Shown here in pieces: positions 55,781-64,000 of a DNA stretch of 64,000 bases. The position numbers and the translations under genes are program-made. The stretch is from Cladochytrium replicatum. Its lineage: Eukaryota; Chytridiomycota; Chytridiomycetes; Cladochytriales; Cladochytriaceae. The notes under the pieces were generated by a model. It worked only from the letters and a program-made list of their open reading frames with translations, was not told the DNA's origin and did not search any database. The stretch's first letter is position 1, and every line of letters starts with the position of its first letter. The DNA lies in the NCBI GenBank assembly GCA_025526935.1, contig JAHLKD010000020.1, positions 372,001 through 436,000 on the forward strand, given 5' to 3'.

Positions 55781-57369
55781 GTGTCGCCCAACTCCGGAAT
55801 GGTCTCTCCCCACCACCATCCCCTCCTTCCTTGCCATCTCGACGACATCCGCTCTGCTGCCTCGCCCCGCCCGAAACGACCCTCTACTGCTTCAACCCTC
55901 GCCCTTCCTTCCTGTGCTCGCTCACAGCAAATGCACTCTACCCGCTCTGCACCAGTCTCTCGCTCACATTCCCCAGCCCCCAAGCTCTCTCCATCCCTCC
56001 CGGAAGATTCTCCTTGCTCTCATGAACTGGTAGCTTCTCGCTCCACCGACTCCGCACAACAACAGACCACGCCTACCGCTCATCGAACCCTGCACTCTCG
56101 CCAGCGCTCGCCAACAGCCCCTCCGCTCTCCTCGGCATCCGCTGGGGTACATTCCGAATCACAGCATTCCCAGGTCACACTAGTACCCCAACAACGCAAG
56201 CGTGCCCGCTCGGAGTTCAACTCACTCCCAAGCGTCTCCATTAAGTACAACACAAGCGACAGTCAAAGCCCACATCACCGCTCCTCGTCGTCCTCCGCAC
56301 CACCAGCCATAGGGACAAGCCCAGCTAAACAGCGGGACCGTAAGGGTCCCCCAACCCCACCGCCGTCGCACAGAGTGGTATTTGTCAACCCAGACGACGA
56401 AAGCCAACCCTGGTGGTGGCCGGCGCTGGTTGTCCCAGAGGAAGACTTTGAGATGTTCAAGGCATTGGTCGACAACGATGTGGAGCGACCTGGATTGGGA
56501 GAGCTCTTGGTGTGCTACTTTGAGGATGCAAGCTTGTAAGTGAAGTTTTTGTGTGCTCATACATGTATATGAAGTTACTGACACACTTTCGCTTTGCTAG
56601 CAACGTTGTGAGAGAGTCCGACGCAGCACCATTCAATCCTAACGCCCATCCGTACACGACATACCTCAACGGACCCCAAGGCGAACGGTTCAAGAAGGAC
56701 AAAGCCGTACACATGGCAACCACATGTCTACAGAACGGTATCGTACCACGAACCTTTGGATGGCTTCACAAATCCTCCCCTCCACCGCCTAAAGTCAAGA
56801 TGGTAACATTCAGCGACGTCAAGGAGGAGCACCCGCCGCCACCGCCATCGACCTTTGGCGAAGACTCGACCCCGCCCTCTCCTTCGTCGCGGGAACCACC
56901 TCCAAAGAAACTCAAAACGGACCCGCGACCATCGTTGAAAAGGGTAGGCGTTTTACGTGGGGGTGTGAAGAAAGGTGAATCCAACTTTATTGTGTCGCAG
57001 GCGAGCCCGCCCGTACCCTCCGTGCCGGAATCCGCTTTGGCCACGGAGAGCTTTGGCTCGTCGGGGAGGAGTCCGCGGTCGCCCGACGACGATCCTGCTT
57101 ACGCGGCGTGCAAGAAGCGGAGGTGGCTGCGGATCTTTGAGGCGAGCAAACAGCCCAGGACTGTGGAGACACCTGCACCACCCCAACCGGCTGAGGCAGA
57201 ACAGCAAAGGAAAGCTGGTGCGCTTCCGGTTTCGAGCTCGGTGATTGCGAGTCCGGTCGTGGAAGACGAGATTGAGGAAGGGGAGGTCGTGGAGGATCTG
57301 TTCTTGCGTGAGGATGCGAAGACGGTTCAGAAGGTGGTGCACGTTCCGATCACGCCGCCACCATCGTGA
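55781..57369 (+). CDS. PWWP/RBB1NT-like domain protein, probable chromatin factor
   Basis: Exon 1 (55781-56535) and exon 2 (56601-57369) join in phase to give 507 residues. The first 200 residues are Ser/Pro/His-rich and disordered. A compact domain follows: HRVVFVNPDDESQPWWWPAL, then VCYFEDASF, FNPNAHPYTTYL and a C-terminal helix FKKDKAVHMATTCLQNG ending VPRTFGW. The WWPA core and YFED strand are those of PWWP domains and of the RBB1NT module of ARID4. These bind histone tails or DNA. The remainder is acidic and Pro-rich. The 57-nt stretch 56943-56999 (GTAGGC...CGCAG) is in frame and may be an intron. The start Met is the first in the open frame and is not otherwise confirmed. Confidence 0.78.
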
Positions 57370-57840
57370 AATTAGCTCTGCCGGCGCTTACGCTGTTTAC
57401 CAAAGGAAAAGACGACGAAAAGATCCACTTTGTAACTTGTACCATGTCTTTTTTTTTCCCCACGAAACACCGCAGGTTCTTATTCTTTGTTTGTTTTGTG
57501 AAAACCTCACTCCCAACAAACTTGTTTTTTTGGGAAAGGTTTTAGTTTCAACTATCATTAATTTTTTTTCTGTTTTCACACACTCTCTCATCCGCCAAAC
57601 CCTTTTTTTCCCTTTCTACTACATTATATCTTTGAGGCAACGTCTGGAAGTTTGAAACTACTTTGAGGTACTGACTTACGTTTGTTTGGTACCCTTTGTT
57701 TTTGAGTTCGGACGGTAAACATATTAGTCACATTCTGCAACACTTGCGATGTCCATGTTCTGAAACGTATTGCAAAATGCCGCAAACAACTGTTTGCTGA
57801 GGAACACCGAGACGTTTGCAGGGCTATAAAACTTGCCAGC
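57370..57840. other. 3' flank, T-rich, no gene seen
   Basis: T-rich runs follow the stop codon of the PWWP-like gene. No exon is supported before about 57840. Confidence 0.45.
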
Positions 57841-58025
57841 CATGGCGCTTGCTGTTTAATACGACAGGGATTGGCAAACACAAACGAAAGTCTACTGCAA
57901 TCCCCACTACTTCTTTGACGGCTTCCACCATTTCTTGCTCTTGGAAGCTGGCGGAGACTGAGGTGGTAGGCTGAGCCACCGCTGCAGTATTGGTGGTTGC
58001 CGAAGACGATCGGGCCATTGCGGCC

Positions 58026-58057
<32 letters not shown>

Positions 58058-60580
58058 CCGACAATCCGTTCTCGCAGACGTTGACCTGGCCATACCAGGA
58101 GGTGCCGCCATCGCAGCTATCTGTGAATTTTGCTGTTGAGGGACCATTATTTTGTGGTCTTCGACGTGAAGTTGAGGGAGGTGCGTCAAAATAGAGCCAA
58201 TTGAACATCAACTGATCTATCAGTATTGTCTGAGGTATGTTAGAAGGATTTATGGACGTGGGTCCAGTTTTTGCCATCGTTACTGCGCAAAGCATAACTC
58301 GTATCTGCAAGCATTCGCACCGACAGTGATGCTATGGTTGATTCTCCTGAACCTTCATTGGAGTGAATGCCCTTCAAGATGTTTTTCTGACCTACGGTGT
58401 TTTGAAATCCTGACTGATGCGTCTCGGGTTTCACACCCTTCGTGATCAAACTTGTGGTCGATGCACTTACAATGCCATCCGACAATTCCGTAACGAAGCC
58501 GTGAGTACTTAGGAATTCAGATCCATGCACTTTCCCTATTGTGTATTCTTAAGGATGCTCTTACTCTTCATACCCCAGTTGCTGGATTCGTTTATGGCGC
58601 AACTCACTTTTAGGTCACTTCCATTTCTTAACACCACATATTTGGTTTGCTGATACCTAACCAGGAAGCATACAAAGAGTCGTCCCGAAAAATGCTGCGG
58701 TTATCCAGTGCTGCAAAATCGTGCTTCACAGCTGGAAATTCGGTCAACGTTATTTCGCCAGATTGCAAGCGAATCGAAGGAATTGCATTCTTTGTCCTCC
58801 AATTGCACGGTTCTATCTAAATAATACAATTCCAAATTCTACCGAAACTTTCTTTGCAGATGGGCAGCTCCCCTCCAGATCATTGCTATCGTGCTTTCCT
58901 ACTGTCTTACCTTGGATGGTCAGCGCTCACGGGAGTCGCCTTCGTCATGTGCATGACCCCATTCAAGGGCGTTTCATTCGAAAATATCGATCGATGAGAG
59001 TAATAGTAGCCGCCTTGACGGACGAGAGGATCAGGTTCATCGAAGAAGTCATCAGCAGCATATGTGCAATCAAGCATCTCGCATTGGAGGCTCTCGTAGG
59101 GAAGAACGACAGGAGATTCGGGAGAAAGAACTAGGCTTGGGGTGAAACGACGGTAATGGGTTTGTTGTTTGCTTGCTCTGTTGGATCTTAAGTCGGAATT
59201 TTCCAGTTTATTCCTCAGCAACCACCGAGCGTTTGCAGTCAGCATATCTGTGTCCTGTGTTTACCGCCGCAATCTCATTTGCGTTCTATGCGGCTTTTGC
59301 AAACCAGAACTTCAACAAAGCGAGCGCTGGTTTCATCATCGCTTCACGATCCTGGTTTGCACAACTCCGCGGTCCACTCTACTTCCTCCCATCCGCTATA
59401 TCGTCAATCAGTGAATGCAAAAAGAATTGTGAACCTGCGAGACATGTTCCCCACAATGACACCGCTTTGAGAGTCATCGACAGCCGCCTACCACTCCATT
59501 TCGACTTCAATCATGAAAAAGTTCAATTTTCATAAGCGAATGTGTAACCAGAATTGCTTGACTATACCAGAGTGATTGGCCGAGCAATAGGCCTTGATAC
59601 GATAGTATGACGAACCAAACGAGGGCAAGAAGTTGCAATCGTCCTCCAGCTGTTTCCCATCGCAAAAAGACGGCAGGATTAATGGCACCCAGCGTTTCAT
59701 TTCACTCGCCAATGGTCAATGCGCTCAACAGTTGGTCCTCCCTGATCTATACGATTCGACGACGACTTCCACCAGCGATCCACGTGGGATCGAAATGTTT
59801 ATCATCTTGTTGCTTTTCTCGGATCTTTCAGTACCCAGCTTCGGTGTCCGCAGCTATGTGGGGGTGTATTCAGGGCTCGGCGTTGCTCAGTGCATTGTGA
59901 GCAACCATTCTCGTCAAACTTGCATGAAAAGAGCATGGCAAGGCTTTTAATAGCAAAGATTCTACCGGTTTAAAGGTGCTACTTTGTCCTTTTCGACGAA
60001 TGTTTATCGATGATTGCCGAATTCGACAAAATCACGAATCTATTGAGGGGTTTCGAATATAGATTTTTGAGGCCTGTTTAACATGCCGTTGAATGAACAC
60101 ACTTCTCCACTCAAACATCCGTTTCGTAGCAAGCATAAGAGGCTGCGGGATGAGTTGGAGGAGTTCTACAATGAAATGTTTACTGCTTTATTTGTCTTTG
60201 GCGATCTTCAGTACAAGGCTTCTGATTTGTCAGAATAAATATGAAGTGTTAGATGTGCTCCGCAGAGGTAGGCTAGCGCCAGACATACCTGAGGCGGAGG
60301 GCTTGCAACTGCGCTGCAGAAATTTAAAGCACCTTGTGAGATGGTTGCTGTGTTGACGGCCCTTTAAAATTAAAAAACGCGCTACTTTGAAACCCTTTAG
60401 AAACAAAGACGTTGTCTTTGCAGGGATGGCAAGACAGGCGGGATGTGGTTGCCTCGTTGTATGAATAACAGCAGTAGCCTGTTCGGCCCTGTTTTCTATG
60501 GTTCGTTGAAATTGCATTGTAATGCATAATACAACAAATGCTTGTACTAGTATCTTAATCAGCTGGAGCATATTCAACAC
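57840..60580 (-). other. Unidentified region with candidate minus-strand exons, possibly one secreted-protein gene
   Basis: Several minus-strand stretches look protein-like but I cannot assign a family or a full splice model. At 60580 a frame starts MLNMLQLIKILVQAFVVLC, a plausible signal peptide. At 59712-59580 there is SFCDGKQLEDDCNFLPSFG and YRIKAYCSANHSG. At 59135-58920 there is LVLSPESPVVLPYESLQCEM and YYYSHRSIFSNETPLNGVM. Near 58290, TSYALRSNDGKNW resembles a BNR-type repeat, and near 58110 SCDGGTSWYGQVNVCENGL has paired cysteines. Cys and N-glycosylation-like NxS/T sites suggest an extracellular protein. A poly-G tract (58036-58058) falls inside. It may be a live gene with many short introns or a decayed one. 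Confidence 0.4.
58027..58058. repeat. T-run followed by poly-G tract
   Basis: About nine T lead into about 22 uninterrupted G. On the minus strand this reads as a proline-coding poly-C followed by A. Length in the assembly may be unreliable. Confidence 0.85.
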
Positions 60581-60601
60581 GTCAATCCAAACACAAAAAC
60601 T

Positions 60602-62851
60602 CTACTCCTCTGCCCTCAAGCTCGAGCGACCAGCCTGAAAGAGACGGTTAAGCGTCGAACTAGCAAGACTATTGCTTCTACATACCCTCATCATTTCGTC
60701 TACCAACAGCAGATTGCTAGCAATAACAGAGCTGGATGATTGTGAGAGAAGGCACAAACAAACTTCAAGCTAAGGACATACCAGGAGTGCAACAGGTGAC
60801 GATGGACACGATAGTTGTCCCAGATTCCCTCAGCAACTGGGTCAAGTGCTTCCCCGGACGACAGATCAACTCCAACGATGTGGCCGTTTGCATGCTCCTC
60901 CTAATAAAGATAATTCGGTCATGACAAACGACAAAAAAATTATGTTAACTCTACCTGAAGGGCTACAATGGTGTCGAGAGGGTCGAATCCGGCATTCTGC
61001 GCAAGGACTTTTGGCACAATGAGCAGCGCTTCAGCAAACGCCTGAACACCGAACTTTGGCCTGCCCTTGACGGTATCCTTGAACTTGTTGAGGTGTTTGT
61101 GAAGCGCAACGTGGAATGCACCAGCACCAGCAACAACGTAGCCGTCCTCAATGGCGTTCTTCACTGCTCGAAGACCATCACGCACTGCATCATTGATCTG
61201 GTTTAAGATGTGGGCGTGGGGACCTTTTTTTCCGGAGCATGAGTCACAAAACAACAAGTTTAATTCAGATTTCCTACCAGTGATGAGAATTGTCACCGAC
61301 AACGGCTTTGCAACCTCCTCCACAAAAGTGAACTTCTCCTCACCGAGAACGTGTTCGTAGACCAGACCCGCATAGCCCAAAACATCAGGAGTAAGGTCAT
61401 CTACGGAATTTTGGGCAGTTCCACCACAGCACAATTGCAAGCTTTTTCAAAAATTGTCAGATTCAAGGGTCTTTCCCAACTCAATTTCACCTTTACCGTT
61501 CCATATTTCTTCGCTTTGCTCTTCGTAAAGCAAGAATGTTGTACTTTGCCAGAACATCCAGCGACAGAGGATCAATGCCCTTTTGGTTAATGACCACAAA
61601 ACCTTTGTCGTTTCCGTCACAAACAGCCTTCTTAAGCTCCACGATTTTTGCAAGCTTCGCGTCGACAAATCGTCGCTCTGACTCAACCAGCTTCTCTCGC
61701 TGCTCCGCATTGCTGTAGAAGAATCCGGAGTTGATTTCACTGCAATAATAGATGAGTTGCATTCCTTATTCACATACTACCTTACAGCCCACCTCTTCTC
61801 GTACTCAAGTGACACGTTCAAGGTGAGGACAAAAGCGTCTTTGACCTTTTTCGGCATGTCCGGGTGCCGTGCACCGTGATCCATCACCAAACCCTTGATC
61901 AGCTTTGTATCTGTATCACTCTTGTGCTGCATCTTCATGATCTCAACCATGTGCAAATCAATGGGTTGTCCTTCCGAGTGAATGCACAATACGGCGTCCA
62001 CCACCGCTTCGGTCAACGTGTCGGCGAGCTCTTCGCGAACTTTTGTGCGCAGAGATGTCCGCGCAACGTTGAGGAGAAGTTCGCGGTCAACAGCCTTTTT
62101 CGATTTGAACTCTTCGAGAAACTGATTTGAAATCAGTTCAAAATTCGATTCCGCCAAATTCATCCAGTTCTCACCAAAAGCGACTCCTTCTTCGCTAACT
62201 CAAAACCTTCTGTAAGGACCCGCGGGTGAACTCCTTCTGCCAGGTAGCGCTGAGCCTGCTTCAACAACTCGCCAATCATCAACACATTTGAAGTCGTGCC
62301 GTCTCCAGTCACGTCATCCTGAGCAGTGGCAGCTCGTGCAATCATTGCAGCAGTAGGATTTTGGATTTGCTTTGATAAAAGTAGTGGTTGGTATCAAACT
62401 TCAAAAGTGATGCCAAATCATACCATTTCACTCAGCAGAACCTTTCCGTCTTTCGTAAGCTTAATGTCGCCAGCTCCGCCAACCAACCTAAGAATTCGCG
62501 TCGATTGCGAGAAGTCAGTACCTCTTGCCACTTTCTCACAAAATTCTCAAAATTCATACATCTTGATGGTCCCCTTTGGTCCCAGGTTAGTTCGCAGGAC
62601 ATCCTGAAGACCTAGTGCACCGGTGATGTTGATCTGCAATGCCTGACCTCGTCGCGCAACTTCCGCCTTGGGATTCGCAAGCTGTACTGCTGCCGAAGAC
62701 CTTTCAATTGAAAGCAGTTTATGAAGGCCAGAGCGCCCAAGGAATCAGAATTTTTCGTACGCAATTGAGTGTCGCAGTGACGGAAAAAGCAAGGTTATGA
62801 GGTAAGCATGGATTGATGAAAGCGATAGGCAAATTCGGTGTAAGCGTACAT
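60602..62851 (-). CDS. CCT6: Chaperonin-containing TCP-1 subunit zeta (CCT6)
   Basis: Minus-strand exons are 62851-62850, 62701-62570, 62487-62424, 62369-62175, 62121-61793, 61739-61497, 61441-61278, 61223-60955, 60900-60782, 60731-60686 and 60634-60602. All phases close to 531 residues, the same as human CCT6A. ATP-binding motifs are [18 protein letters not shown] and the catalytic [11 protein letters not shown]. Zeta-specific blocks include [31 protein letters not shown] and [16 protein letters not shown]. The end reads [18 protein letters not shown] is the ring-shaped cytosolic chaperonin that folds actin and tubulin. The coding body from 62701 is certain. The first two bases of the start codon are placed at 62851-62850 (AT, then GTACGC donor) because the next exon begins G-TCT-TCG, reading [14 protein letters not shown]; this first junction is inferred. 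Confidence 0.94.
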
Positions 62852-64000
62852 CTAAGCGATATTGAGTTCTCGTTTGAAATGCGATGGGAATTGCGAGTTT
62901 TGTGCAGCTTTTGTTTGTCGGCAATGGGAAGAGAATACGCCGTTAATTATTCCTTTTTTGGAAAACGCGATGGAAGCAGAGCAGCAGGAACACACGAAAA
63001 CAACATGGAGAAAACTGATTCACTGTTGTTCACGAATGCACTTAAGATGCAGCGATCCGTAGTTGCTGCAGAGAGAGTCGGAAGAAATCCTTCCACTGTA
63101 TTCGATCGAATCTTTTCGCTATTGCGCTTCATGTTTGGCATTTTTAACGAGATATCATCCTGAGCCTGGTTCGCTTCGTTGCGGTTTCGAAGACAAAGCC
63201 AAATGAAGATGTACTGGCAGCATATGAGGGAGGACATCGGGATTTTGGTGAAAATGTTAGAATACTGGATAAACCATCTGAAAATCAAAGTCCAGCATTC
63301 CTTTTGTCTTAAAGACTGAGTTGATGCTGTACTGCCAAATTGGTAGGTTCAAGAATTGGTGGATAAGGCTGAGGAGGTAGTTCAGCAAAACATTGATTCA
63401 GACATCCGCTGAAACCTCATTATGGTCACAGCTGCCGAAGGACATAAACTGGCACTTTATTGGTACCTATTCTTATCTTCCACACAATCAGATTCTGAGA
63501 ATTTCCAGGTACACTGCAGTCCAACAAATGCAAAGTACTCGCAACTGTGCCTTCGCTTTATGCTGTTGAGACGCTCGGTAAATGCTTCATGCTCCTTTTA
63601 CTTTAGATTCCTGAAGAGTTACTTTTTGAATTTCCAGACTCTATTAAGAAAGCGGACCTCCTTAATAAGCACAGCAATTATTGAACAACACCGCTCAGAG
63701 TATACATTCAGTCAATACTAGCGGTGAAGAGAGTATCCCACCTTTGCAAACAAACGCTTTGCTCTCTCTGTGCACACAAAGGCTTTTGATCACCTCCTGA
63801 TGCAACAGCAAATGAAGAATTTTGTAACCACTGTAGTACCAAGCGCATTGGAGTGGAAGGATATGGAGTCAACTTTGTTCAAGCACTCAATATCATATAA
63901 TCTCCAGTAATACATGGTGTTTTCTCAGAATCTTCAGGGTAGAATACAACAACCATAGGTCAAAATGGTGGTTTCTGGATGAAACCACCACCTGTTAAAA
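62852..64000. other. Right edge of the window, no gene seen
   Basis: Short frames on both strands (for example 62947-63288 minus and 63422-63721 plus) show no motif, splice context or compositional signal. The first 100 bp presumably include the CCT6 5' leader and promoter. Confidence 0.45.

Noticed and set aside
1-64000. CRISPR arrays, operons or ribosome binding sites
   Set aside because: The tandem units are transposon subterminal repeats with a 96-bp period, and the spliceosomal introns show a eukaryotic nuclear genome.

Overview
This window is nuclear DNA of a eukaryote, most likely a zoosporic fungus (Chytridiomycota or a close relative). Almost every gene is cut by GT-AG introns of about 47-80 nt. 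The tropomyosin has the 161-residue fungal length. The gene set nevertheless includes proteins usually missing from Dikarya: a RAB28-type GTPase, a COP1-type RING/WD40 ubiquitin ligase and an ANKRD40-like protein. I joined exons by splice signals, reading phase and family similarity recalled from memory. No database search was run.

Layout. 0.49-2.93 kb: PP2A scaffold subunit A. 3.1-22.5 kb: a mobile-element block. It holds a 6.9-kb hAT-type element with very long terminal inverted repeats and two genes, small fold-back elements that share its ends, a decayed LINE joined to a tRNA-derived SINE, a tRNA-Gly(UCC) gene, and decayed LTR-retrotransposon gag/pol. 22.6-31.98 kb: secreted subtilisin (-), Sel1-repeat pseudogene (-), F-box protein (-), tropomyosin (-) and TALE homeobox gene (+). 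33.3-42.7 kb: IPI1/TEX10 ribosome-assembly factor (-), ArsB-like transporter pseudogene (+) and COP1 (+). 42.9-48.7 kb: UCS-domain myosin-chaperone pseudogene (-), mitochondrial uS14 (-), ANKRD40-like (-) and RAB28 (-). 49-51 kb: small repeats and a Pif1-type helicase remnant. 51.3-62.9 kb: GT14 glycosyltransferase (-), ribosomal protein uS3 (+), PWWP/RBB1NT-like protein (+), an unidentified region (-) and chaperonin CCT6 (-). The last kilobase shows no gene I can support.

The genes do not form a pathway. They are a mixture of housekeeping functions: translation and ribosome assembly (uS3, mt-uS14, IPI1), protein folding (CCT6), signalling and traffic (PP2A-A, RAB28), ubiquitin ligation (COP1, F-box), actin cytoskeleton (tropomyosin, UCS relic) and transcription or chromatin (homeobox, PWWP-like). 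The most unusual material is the two-gene hAT-type element with arrays of a 14-bp near-palindrome, the LINE/SINE pair with a shared tail, the RAB28 protein with His in place of the switch II Gln, the COP1 with an acidic insertion in its WD40 domain, and a CCT6 start codon apparently split by an intron.
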